Origin: Aphanomyces cochlioides
Taxonomy: Eukaryota > Oomycota > Saprolegniomycetes > Saprolegniales > Verrucalvaceae
Reading direction: 5' to 3'
Assembly: GCA_019828595.1 (NCBI GenBank)
Contig: JAHQRK010000003.1
Coordinates: 186,001-250,000, forward strand
DNA: 64,000 nt
Each line of letters begins with the position of its first letter. Within the stretch, counting starts at the first letter, position 1. Positions 20,311-31,362 of the stretch are shown here, one piece after another. The position numbers and the translations under genes are program-made. The notes beneath the pieces are model-generated. The model was not told the DNA's origin and searched no databases. It was given only the letters and a program-made list of their open reading frames with translations.

Positions 20311-21109
20311 CAAAGGTTGCAGTGAGAGTTGCTCATTCGAAGCGTTTTGCAACCCTGCTGTATACTCAAACTAAGTCATTATACACGGGTTGCAAACCGG
20401 CAACGGTATTTGTCGGCATATCTTAGCTTATCAATACATATATAGTTTTCATCAAACACAGCACATAAACAATGAAGTTTGTCGTTTGACATTCATGTGA
20501 AGGATGCTTAGCCTTGTAGGGCTTTCGGACAAAAAGGGAGAAACGTTTAACACGTCGATTTACAATGTCCACAGCTTAGTGCATCCTGAACTTAGGTGTA
20601 TGGTAGCCATAAACCCGTGAGTCGTCGTGCTTCGCACGACACAACGAGATACGAGATTTTGTAAATGTTGATTGCAATAAAGTAGTAAAGCTTACAAGAA
20701 AAGTCTTGTGAATAGTAAGTCTGAATATGGCCTAGCACTATGACGAGAATACACGCTGGATTGTCGTCGCAGAAAGACTTAACCAAACTTCTTTGCCACT
20801 GCCCCCCTATGCAAAGGATAGTAATCCATGTAGAGAACGATGTCAATGTAACGAGTCTTGTATTGTTGATTTGTTTATACATCCTACACTAGACCCGATA
20901 CAATCGCATTTGGGGTTTGACGATATGGACAATGGCCACGGTCGACCTTGGGCATTGAGCTTTAGGAATCACACGCTCAAGTCTCCAAGTCAATAACGTA
21001 TATTTTAAGCCAATCAAACTAGGGTTGTACACAGGGTTGCACAAATGACAGGTACGAAGACTGTATTCGTCAAACTGGAATCCTTGGCATTCAAAATTCA
21101 CCCTTCGCC

Positions 21110-23779
21110 ATGCACATGGAGACGACAACTAATGCGGCAGTTGATTCGATCCAAGACGTGCTCAAAGGCTGTCTTCGGTACATTCCCAAAGCCAAAGCGC
21201 CATATCAACCTCCGCTCCGAATTGCATGTGCAGTCATGGAACTCTGCCTGAAATTCCGCATCAACAAAGAGGACATTCTGACAACCGGGGAAATTGTTGC
21301 ACGGATTGCCCGATCGATTGCCCTCAATAGAATCTCAGATATCGATCTTACGCGACTCAAAGATCTTGCTATTTGCCTTGGAAATACCCATGAACTCCTT
21401 GAAAAGACTTTGGAGAACACACAAGGATGGAATGTCTTCGTGGATAAAACTCGACGTGAGACGATGGCAATGTCTGTCGCAACGGAGCAGAAACAAATTC
21501 AAAGCAATATTCAAAGCGCTGCAGCTTTCCTCGATGTCGATTTAAAAGTTCAAGTCGTCGGAAGCGTGGAAGATCTCGTTCAAGACATGCATGCCATGAT
21601 GGACAAAATCCGACGCATGGAATATTACATTGGTCGCGCCAGAGAAGATGCGACTCTGAATCGGCAAGTGGATAATTTGATGGAAATGGCAATCCAACTG
21701 CAGCGAGGACTAGACTTTTATCACTACAACGTCGACCTTCGCAATCTTCAGTCCAATTGCGACTTTGAAGAATCCGTGATAGCGTCTCTCCATCAAGTAG
21801 TGGATGCCGCCAAGGCTTCATGGCGCACACAAAAAACAAGTCGAGACCTTCCACTGGACGAAATGATGGAAGAATGGATGCTGTCATGTCAAGATGTCGA
21901 GTACAATCCAAACAATCAATCGACGTTTCTCGGACGTGGAGCCTCGGCCAATGTTTATCTTGGGCGATACAAGGGTCGCGAAGTGGCCGTCAAACATTTC
22001 CATTCGATCCAAGTGGCCAATTCAATGGACTTGGAACGCAGCATTCGCAAAGAAATCAAGGCATGGCGAGAAGTCTCGACCAAACCTTACATTTTGACAT
22101 TGATTGGAGTCTGTACAAAGATTGCCACGCCAATTCTTGTGTGCGAGTATTGTCCATACACTATCACGCAGTATGTGTATATGCACCCACAGCAGCTTAT
22201 CCCGATTGTGTATCAATTAGCTTGTGGCTTGTTGTCATTGCATGAGGCTGGTATTATCCATCGAGATTTAAAGGGTGGCAACGTGCTTGTGACCGTCCAG
22301 GGAACTGTTGCGATTGCTGATTTTGGATTGAGTCGATCGACAGAGTCCTTATTGACTCAATATTCGAATACAAGACAGTTTGTGGGAACATTGAACTGGA
22401 TGAGTCCTGAACAACGGTTTTCCCCTCGTAAGATGACCGTGCAGTCGGATATTTGGTCATTTGGCATGACAGTGTGGCAATTGCTTTGTGATGATATTCC
22501 GTTTCGCGAGTATTGTCCTGAAGAAATCGAAGATGCTATTCGCACAGATGATGACCGACCTTGGCGTCCCGACGAAGTGTCAAGTGAATATGAGCCTCTT
22601 TGGGATTTGATCATGTGGTGCTGGATGGGTGATCCTTTAAGGAGACCAAAGGCTCGCGATGTTATCGACTTTTTGGAAATACATTATGCCGAGAGATTGG
22701 GTCTACCGTGCTTGTCTAAGAGGGATTCATTGATGACGACTCATTCAGTTAAGTCTTCAGAAGCTGTTTTCAAACACTTTAGATCAAGCGATCGTATGGA
22801 GAATCAGCTGAGCTCTTTGTCTAAGTGGAGACTAAATTCGTCAGATATTGCAGTAGAGAAGCAACTTGCATCGGACAGTTTTGAAGCCATGTGGATGGGC
22901 AAATATGCAAACGAGCAAGTAATAATCAAAACACGATATCAAGACACTGACACATTTACAAAAGAAGTCATTGTCTTAGCAAAGATCAAGTCACCCCATG
23001 TCGTTGCCTTCATTGGTGTCAGCTGGACAAGTATTTTCGACATGAAGATGGTCATGGAGTACAGGGATGAAGGTGACTTGCGAACACATCTGCAGGTAGT
23101 TTCGCCAGACGATTATCCTTGGAGTGAAAAGATCAAGCATATATTCGGTACTGCCTTGGGTCTAGCCTATATTCATGCACAAGGAATTGCTCATGGGGAC
23201 TTCAAATCTCGTCAAGTGCTTTTGGACTAGATAAAAGGAGCCAAGATAGCCAATGTTGGTACATAGATCATGATAGCTATCGTTGGCTGGCCCCGGAGAT
23301 GCTTGTTAGTGCTGATTATTCAACATCTGCCGATATTTACTCATTCGGCACTCGCTCCATATTATGTTGATGGTTCACTAAAGTTTATGCTAGGAGCTAT
23401 CTTGGCAGAATTTAGCTCACATCAAATTCCATATCACGATGCTATTTCCTCTGAAGGGAATCCCCTGAAGGAATTAGCCATCCGCACGGAAATAGTCGAA
23501 GGGAATCTGAACCTGTCTTTCTCTCCAGCCTGTCCCACTTGGATTCTTAAATTAGCCAAAGCTTGCTTACTCAAGGAGCCTTCAATGCGACCTACGGCGA
23601 ATCATCTGGTTGAGACAATTCAACGCAACCTAAAGACCTCTTCAGTCAAATCAAGTGCCATACTTTCAAAGAGGAATGTGCTCCTTCGAAATAAACTCGG
23701 AACTCGACGCAAATACCATTCGGAAGATTACGCGCTCAAGCGAAATGAGAATCAGCTTGACAGTAATGAAAAGGTTTAG
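21110..23779 (+). pseudogene. TKL multi-kinase gene, copy A (truncated)
   Basis: From ATG 21110 a 706-codon frame carries the helical N-terminal region (TTGEIVARIARSIAL), a complete first kinase (GRGASANVYLG, VAVKHF, HRDLKGGN, ADFGLSRS) and the first half of a second one. It stops at a TAG (23228) right after the catalytic loop HGDFKSRQVLLD. The frame is then disturbed by a further TAG and a deletion, and resumes with WLAPEM near 23290 and PYHDAISSEG near 23430, ending at 23777. An intron position shared with the intact copy C is visible near 23349, with GC instead of GT. The third kinase of copy C is absent. The 706-residue product could still be made and its first kinase looks active, so 'truncated gene' is an alternative reading. 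It is closely related to 25406-28956. Confidence 0.75.
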
Positions 23780-24467
23780 TCCTTTCGTACTGGCTTTGCC
23801 TGGGTTATAAGTATTTGATCCACCCACGAATTCTTGCAACCAGATTGGCCTGGAATGACCTCTGTTCTCCATAGATTTGTCCTCACTCGAATTGGATTGC
23901 GGCTATGTGTCTCATAATGTTTCAGGCATTTTCTGTTGCGTTATGTTCAGCGCCGCAGTTTGTGAAGGCACGATCGAAATTTCAGGTCGCTATGATAGGT
24001 TCTACTAAAGAACTACTAGCCCAGGAATAACAACCTCAAAGTGAGGTTGTTTCCAGTCTATGCCATAGACTGGAATCGTGTGAGATGAATTATGTCATGG
24101 TACAATGCTGCTTCATGCTTCTCATTCTCGATTCCGTTCATCGCTGTGACGCGTTTGACCAAACATAGCAGCAAATTTGGATATCATTGTACAGGAAATT
24201 GTTTAGGCTTTACATTGAGCTAGCCAAAATTTATTTCTCGGAGCAATATTGTTAAGAAACAGGGTAGACCTCCGGCTATGAGTGGTCGTCAACAATATTC
24301 AAGCTCTACCATGTCGAGGAGAAGTCGGTCAACATTCGGTTCTATGAATATTGCCTCCAAAATTATGTAGTTTATGCCCCAAAACAGCGGGCAGTAGTTC
24401 GAATTGAAATTAAGATTGGTTTCATCACATGAGCCTAGCGATGGCAATTCTCTGGTCTTGGTCGATT
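23780..24467. other. Intergenic region with two adjoining perfect hairpins
   Basis: No gene is visible. Two inverted repeats without gaps lie back to back at 24030-24075 (listed separately). The rest is AT-rich unique-looking DNA. Confidence 0.4.
24030..24075. repeat. Two tandem perfect hairpins
   Basis: ACAACCTCA / TGAGGTTGT form a 9-base stem with loop AAG (24030-24050). TTCCAGTCTATG / CATAGACTGGAA form a 12-base stem around a single C (24051-24075). The second starts where the first ends. Confidence 0.75.
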
Positions 24468-25030
24468 TCATTCATTTTGGCATTCACGAATACATTTATC
24501 TGATGCTTTGACTAGCGCTAGGGCGTTAATCGCGAATTGCAAGCAATTGTCGGCCAGCTCTCGGAAATGTGCTGGATAATCTGGAGAAAATGTCGGTTGG
24601 AGGCGACCCACAACAAACAACTGTAACAATTGCACCTCGTTGTTTTCTTCATAGAGTCGCATGCTTTCAAATCTACCAGATATTGATTCACGCTGCGGAA
24701 ATACCATCGGATCAATATCTTGAGGTGTTGATGCGGTGAATTGATTGAGAGTTTCGCCCAGGCAATCGTGTCGGGACTGTGGTCTGATGAATTTTAGGCG
24801 GTCTCTTAAATCTACCTGGTGTTGCTTCATGGTTTGGTAAGAAAGTGTGACCAATTCGCTAGATTCAGTTTGTCGATGATGGAAGCTGCTGACTTGCTCG
24901 CTAGGTCATCATTGATTCGATTATCAGCAACATTGGTATGTTGTACATTTGACGCATCGTCATTCATTCCACGTGAAGAAATTCTTGTCGTCTTCTTCCC
25001 CAAACTGCTGCGATGGACGTACTTGTTTTA
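24468..25030 (-). pseudogene. Remnant of a TKL multi-kinase gene (copy B)
   Basis: On the minus strand, text near 24990-24850 (ISSRGMNDDASNVQ, SAASIIDKLNLA) matches the linker between the second and third kinases of copy C (ISSRGSNAV, TASSIDKLNPA). The frame 24854-24468 ends with a C-lobe stretch (VQLLQLFVVGRLQPTFSP) matching the end of the third kinase of copy C (SQLLQNVAVGRIRPTFSP). The whole N-lobe and catalytic loop between them are deleted. Same orientation as copy C, whose stop is 375 bases away; that gap shows only faint coding debris. Confidence 0.65.
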
Positions 25031-25405
25031 GTTGGCTGATTTGAACAAAGTTGAAGACTTAGTTTTACTTCGCGTCTCGCAATTCTTTGTGCATTTCATG
25101 GAAACCTTCAAGTCCAGCAAATCCATTTCTACAAGAAACTTTGGACGCTGAGCAAGGTGGTACCAGCGATGTTATTGACGGACGCTTCATTTTGTCTGTC
25201 TGTACGATGGAACTTGAATTTTATCGAGAAGATTTGTAGAGGTTTGGGTTGGCGTTCGTGGGTCGATTACAACTTTTGTTGCACACACGGAGAAGTGTTG
25301 TTTCCATGTCGCAAACGAGCGAGGGGTAACTTGAAAGAAATTATTGTTTTGAAGCTCCGAAGTATAACTATCTTAATGTGCCCGTAATTGACGATACGCA
25401 CCGCT

Positions 25406-28400
25406 TTAAAAGCAAATCATCATGATAGATCGGACGACTTCACTGGCGCTTGGGCGAAGTGCCGGATCAAATTCCAAGCTAGCACGTGCTAAATCTCGTA
25501 TATCCACTGGGCAATCAGGAGAAAACGTTGGTCGGATGCGCCCTACTGCAACGTTCTGCAAAAGTTGGCTTTCGTCGATATTGAGGTCTGAATACGGAGT
25601 CGCATGCGTGTCAAGCTCTGACAGGAACACCCCATAGGAGTAAATATCTGCTTTTTCATTGTACGTTCCTCCAAGCACTATTTCAGGAGCTGTCCAACGA
25701 GCTGTTCCAACGAATGATGTGTCTGCTCCTTGAGATGGCAGTGTACATGCCTGGCCAAAACCGCCGATTTTTGCGCCTTTGCGGGAATCAATCAAGATAT
25801 TTCGGGCCTTAATATTTCTGTGAATCACTGGAGGGGATCGCATGTGGAGTGAGGCCAGGCCTTCCGCCACATGAAGAGCGTAAGTTGCTTTACGACCACG
25901 CCAGCCAGATGTAGCCATGTCCCGACCGTATGAGCCTTGCAATCGATTAAACAAATCGCCTTGGTCCATGTACTCCATGACCGTCGCAATTTCGTCATAA
26001 CCATCGTTTAGCTTGACGGGGAGAATTCCAAGAAGAGCAACAACCCGGGGATGTTGAATTTGAAAGAGCAAATTGCATTCGACAATCAATTTGCCATATT
26101 CATCATCGCGCTTTGTCGATGAATTTTGGAAAAGTTTCTTCTTGACAGCGCAATTTTCACCAGAATAAATGGCAAGCCACACAACATTTCTTGATCCACG
26201 GCCTCGTACTCGAGTATACACCAAGTTTTCTTCACGGAAGACAGCTATCGCCGGGTTCAGTTTGTCAATAGAGGAAGCTGTAGTAGACAAGTGAGTTTTG
26301 ACATCGCTTTTCTCACTGTCGTCAATTGTCACGCGCGAACTCATAGAACGTTGCAAAGTTGATGATTCGTCTGATACTCCACTTGGTACAGCATTCGATC
26401 CGCGTGAGGATATATTTTTTAGATTCGATTGAATCGTCTCAACCAAAGTTTGAGCTGTTGGTCGTAGTGAAGCATCTGCCTTCAAGCAGAGTACGGCTAA
26501 TTCCTTGATCCAAAGTGGAAATTGATCTGAAAAAGACAATTTGAGAGACCCATCCAGGATTCTAGCATGAATTGCCAATTCGGTCAATGGCCGACCGTCA
26601 ATTGAAACAGCGTCGTGGTAAGGAAGTTTATGCGTGCAAAATTCAGACAAGATCACTCCTACTTGAAATTTAGCCATCAAGCTGTTAAATTCAAGCTCAC
26701 CGAATGAGAAAATGTCTGCAGGACTTGAATAGCCAGCACCAAGAAGCACCTCTGGAGCTAACCAACGGTGACTACCCCGATGTTGAACATTCAACTCGTT
26801 GACACCATGCGCCATTCCAAAATTTGTCAATTTTGCTCCTTTCAAAAAATCAATGAGTACATTTCGCGATTTGAAATCGCCATGAACGATTTCTAGTGCA
26901 TGAATATGCTCCAAACCCAAAGCAATTCCCAAAATATGCTTGATCTTGTCGCTCCAACGGTAGTCGTCAGCAGAATGTTCTTGCAAATATGTTTGCAAGT
27001 CACCCTCGTCCATATACTCCATGATGATCTTCATGTCAGACTTGTCCGTCCAATTCACTCCAATTAAAGCGATGACATGGGGAGACTTCATCATCGCCAT
27101 GATGGACACTTCTTTGGTGAATGCATCCATATCTTGGTATCGCGATTTTATCATCACCTGTTGCTTTGCATATTCGCCCACCCACATGACTTCAAAGCCT
27201 TCAGAATCTAGACGCTTCACAAGTTTGACCTCTGAAGAGTCAATTTTCCATTCGGACAAGGTAACCAGAGGAATCACGCTACAATGTTCCAACTTCTCAT
27301 CGGACAATCTTTCAACCAAATCAGGTCCCATAACCATAGATATACTTTTCCCGATATAGACTCATCCAATCTTTCAGCATAATGAAGTTCCAAGTAGCCA
27401 ACAACTTCACTAGCCTTGGGTCTTTCTTTGGGGTCCACCCTCCAGCACCACGTGATCAAATCCCACAGGCGCTCGTTGTCGTTCGACATTTCCTCAGGAC
27501 GCCCAGGCCGTTCATCATCAGCACGAATAGCATCTTCGATTTCTTCAGGACAATACTCGCGAAACGGAATATCATCACAAAGCAATTGCCACACTGTCAT
27601 GCCAAATGACCAAATAACCGACTGCACGGTCATCTTACGAGGGGAAAACCGTTGCTCAGGACTCATCCAGTTCAATGTTCCCACAAACTGTCTTGTATTC
27701 GAATATTGAGTCAATAAGGACTCTGTCGATCGACTCAATCCAAAATCAGCAATCGCAACAGTTCCCTGGACGGTCACAAGCACGTTGCCACCCTTTAAAT
27801 CTCGATGGATAATACCAGCCTCATGCAATGACAACAAGCCACAAGCTAATTGATACACAATCGGGATAAGCTGCTGTGGGTGCATATACACATACTGCGT
27901 GATAGTGTATGGACAATACTCGCACACAAGAATTGGTGTGGCAATCTTTGTACATACTCCAATCAATGTCAAAATGTAAGGTTTGGTCGAGACTTCCCGC
28001 CATGACTTGATTTCTTTGCGAATACTGCGTTCCAATTCCGTTGACTTGGCCACTTGGATCGAATGGAAATGTTTGACGGCCACTACGCGACCTTTGTATC
28101 GCCAATGATAAACACTGGCCGATGCTCCGCGTCCGAGAAACGTCGATTGATTGTTTGGATTGTACTCGACATCTTGAGATGACAGCATCCACTCTTCCAT
28201 CATTTCATGGAGCGGAAGGTCTCGACTTGTCTTTTGTGCACGCCAAGTGTCTTTGGCGGCATCCACGACTTGACCGAGAGATGCCAGGACGGACGTTTCA
28301 AAGACATGATTGGACTGGAGGTTGCGAAGACTGACGTTGTGGTGATAAAAGTCTAGTCCGCGCTGCAGTTGGATTGCCATTTCCATCAAATTATCCACTT

Positions 28401-28956
28401 GTCGATTCAGAGTCCCATCTTCTCTGGCACGACTGATGTAATACTCCAAGCGTCGGATTTTGTCCATCATGGCATGCATGTCTTGGACGAGATCTTCCAC
28501 GCTTCCGACGACTTGAACTTGTAGATCAATGTTGAGGAAAGCTGCAGCGCTTTGAATATTGCTTCGAATTTGTTTCAGTTCCCTTGCAATCGAAAGTGCC
28601 ATCGTCTCACGTTGGCTTTCATCCATGAAGATGTTCCATCCCAGTGTTTTCTCCAATATCACTTCAAGGTATCCATGCGCATTTGCAAGGCAATCCATGA
28701 GGCCTGTGAGCAAAGGAAACTTGACTTCTGGCACACCATCAAGAGCAATGGATCTTGCGATTCGAGCAACAATCTCTCCTGTCGTCAATATGTCTTCTCG
28801 GTTGATCCGGAACTTGAGGCAGAGTTCCAAGACTGCACATGCGATTCGGAGTGGAGGTTGGTATGCTGTCTTGGCATGAGGAATGTATCGCAGACACCCT
28901 TTCAGTACGTCTTGGATCGACTCGACCGTTGCCTGAGTTGTCTTCTCAATCTGCAT
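25406..28956 (-). CDS. Triple-kinase TKL protein: one active kinase and two pseudokinase domains (copy C, intact)
   Basis: Three exons (28956-27362, 27308-26701, 26658-25406), 1151 residues; introns of 53 and 42 bases, the second in frame and without a stop. Residues 1-240 are predicted helical (TTGEIVARIARSIAL, MHAMMDKIRRLEYY) and faintly recall the four-helix N-terminus of MLKL-like proteins; this is an inference. Kinase 1 has GRGASASVY, VAVKHF near 293, HRDLKGGN near 382 and DFGLS near 403: all catalytic residues present. Domain 2 has a worn glycine loop, VMIKSR, HGDFKSRN near 671, but NFG for DFG near 693. Domain 3 has GRGSRNVVW and CAVKKK but HRNIKARN near 1010 and GFG near 1033, so both catalytic aspartates are gone. 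Copies A, B and D are broken relatives, and the head-to-head copy D starts only 54 bases away. Probable role: signalling by a kinase with built-in pseudokinase control. Confidence 0.85.
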
Positions 28957-29010
28957 TTTGATTTGATGTCCAACTTAACCGGATGACCAAATGGAACCCG
29001 ACAAGATCAA

Positions 29011-30241
29011 TTGGAGAACGAGAAGACAACCCATGCGGCAGTCGAATCCATCCAGGACGTGCTGAAGGAGTCTCTGCGGTATGTGCCGAATGCTAAGTCA
29101 GCATACCAACCTCCCCTTCGAATCGCATGTGCAGTCGTGGAACTCTGTCTCAAGTTCCGGATCAACCGAGAAGACATGTTGACGACAGGAGAGATTGTTG
29201 CTCGAATCGCAAGATCCGTTGCTCTTGATGGTCTCCCAGAGGAGAAAGTTCCCCTATTCATGAATCTCGCGTATTGTCTATCGAACGCTCATGAATACCT
29301 AGAAGAAACTTTGGAGAAAACACTCGGATGGAAGTGAGTCAATTGCAAGGAACATAGCAACGAACCAGCAGCAAATTCAATACTAGATCCAACTCGTTGC
29401 TGCTTTCTGAACGTTGACCTCCAAGGGCAAGTCGTGGGATGCATCGAAGTTTTTGTCCAAGACATTGACGGACAAAATCCGACGTATGGAATATTACATT
29501 GGTCGTGCCAAAGAAGATGAAAGTCTGAATCGACAAGTTGATCATTTGATTGAAATGGCGATCCAACTGCAGCGAGGATTCGACTTTATCACCACAACGT
29601 CAGTCTTCGCAACGTCCGATCCAGTCAAGAATTTAAACCATCAGTGCTTCAATCTCTCAATCACGTCGTGGATGCCGCCAAGGACTCATGGCGTGCATAG
29701 AAGATGAGTCGAGAATTACCACTCCATGAAGTGATGCAAGAATCGATGCTGTCGTCTCAAGGTGTCGAATATGATCCGAACAAAAAATCTGCATTACTTT
29801 GGCGTGGTGCGTCGGCCACGGCGTACCTTGGGCAACACAAGGGTCACGAAGTGGCCGTCAAGCATTTCCATTCGATCCAAGTGGACATTTCGATGGAATT
29901 TGAAAGCAGTATCCGCAAAGAAATCAAGGCATGGCGGCAAGTTGCTCATATATTCTGGCATTGATTGGAGTCTGCACAAAGGTCACCACGCGATGGAGTC
30001 GGTCGACGGAATCGTTGTCAGCTCAGGATTTGAATGCGAGCAAGTTTGTGGGGACGTTGAATTGGATGAGCAACGATTTTCGCCTCGTGGGATGACTGTG
30101 CAGTCGGATATTTGGTCATTTAGCATGACAGTGTGGCAATTGGTGTGTGATAACATTCCCTACCGTGCAATTGCCATCTGCAATACGAATCGTCGTCAAA
30201 CTAACTTGCAGCCAGCCGTCGGATCTGAACATGCTCCATAA
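29011..30241 (+). pseudogene. TKL multi-kinase gene, copy D (degenerate)
   Basis: Begins with the family N-terminus, but the start codon aligns with TTG (29011) and no ATG lies nearby in frame. The opening 108 codons match copy C well (SIQDVLKESLRYVPNAK, TTGEIVARIARS). Stops and frame changes follow at about 29335, 29470 and 29700. Kinase pieces (GRGASATAYLG with G replaced by W, VAVKHF) break at about 29955, and the segment with the HRD and DFG motifs is deleted, joining directly to RFSPRGMTVQSDIWSF near 30075. It fades out near 30241. It is head to head with copy C with a 54-base gap, so one event probably made an inverted pair. Confidence 0.78.
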
Positions 30242-31362
30242 CTACGACCACTACAAGAGGAGATAATTACTTACACAGACTTTGAGCTCAATGATCTTGA
30301 GGAACCACGCTAAAGCTGTTCATCACGAGCCACATCCCGTGGTAAGTCAAGCAAGAACGTCAGATTTTGGCTCAACACGCAGCTGACAGCGTGGCTTGAG
30401 TGGGCAAGGTCCTTGAAGATTGTGACGATAGCACCATGATCTCTTGCATTTTGCAGATTCAGACTGGATTCCTGGCGTTCTTGCATGACACTTGGAGAAC
30501 ATTTAAAGACAATGGCTCATCTCGATGACAGACAGGGGCGCGTTCGACTCCCCTTGTCGAGCACATTTGTAATTGTTCAAGATCGCATCGACAGACGCCA
30601 CAGTAACATTCCAACGGAGACAGAAGTACCGTCTGGACGAGTCCTTTGGCGCACAGGACATACATGTCCATGGCGCAGACCCATGGTTCTGCTTTATCCG
30701 GTTCCGCATAATACGTATCTTGAAGAGTCACGATCCCGCCGATCGAAGGCATTGCGCCAGAGAATCGACTTGGTCGAGATTTGGAGACTTCCAGCGCCCT
30801 CGAAACGACTGCATCCATGGAAAGAGTTCTCAGGATGGTCATCAATGGGATATCCAACCTTTGAAGGTGCCTTGGACGACACATGCGACCTTCCACGATC
30901 AGAACGCACCTTCCGAAGGCAACTCGACCGACGATATGCAAACCCGATGGACATCCTGGCGCATCTGCGACACAAAGCAGCGACCAATTTCGTCGGGATA
31001 GTCACGTGAGGCAGCCAAATGTCGGAATCGTGTCAACCACATCGATCTCCGCATACAGTTCGTTCGATTGCCACACCCATGTCCAAACATTACTCACGGA
31101 CCATATCTCGCGTGGCTCTCAATCCTTCCCCATGTCGTTGCGAGAAATGCAGCATACCACGCCACATCCAACACAAAACCCAGTGTACACCCATCGGTTC
31201 GACCACCGCCACGCGACTCGGCCGACTTGTACGAGCCCTGCAGAAGAAACAACAGAAGCGATGGGCTTTGAGGAGGTTGTAGAGATGGAGGGGACTCGAG
31301 GGGGATGTCAACGATGTAGTTAAGTTATAGTAGAATAAATAGCACCAGAGCCTACGACCGAC
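30242..31362. other. Unassigned region, possibly decayed coding DNA
   Basis: Frames of 100-170 codons overlap on both strands (for example 30485-31009 plus and 30941-30459 minus) but none shows a domain, and neither strand is clearly favoured. It may be the tail of the broken copy D or unrelated debris. No function is claimed. Confidence 0.3.

Larger units (their letters stand above)
17820..21061. repeat. 885-base tandem duplication, copy 2 (carries Crypton)
   Basis: Starts TTTACCAGCC immediately after copy 1 and ends GGTACGAAGAC at 21061. Removing the 2357-base Crypton leaves 885 bases, exactly the length of copy 1 without its transposon. It contains the minus-strand 96-codon frame at 20592-20882, identical to that in copy 1. 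The TKL gene copy A begins 49 bases after it, so this copy, or the original unit, forms that gene's upstream region. Confidence 0.9.

Noticed and set aside
30459..31009. Frames of 160-175 codons on both strands
   Set aside because: No family match on either strand and they contradict each other; left as unassigned.
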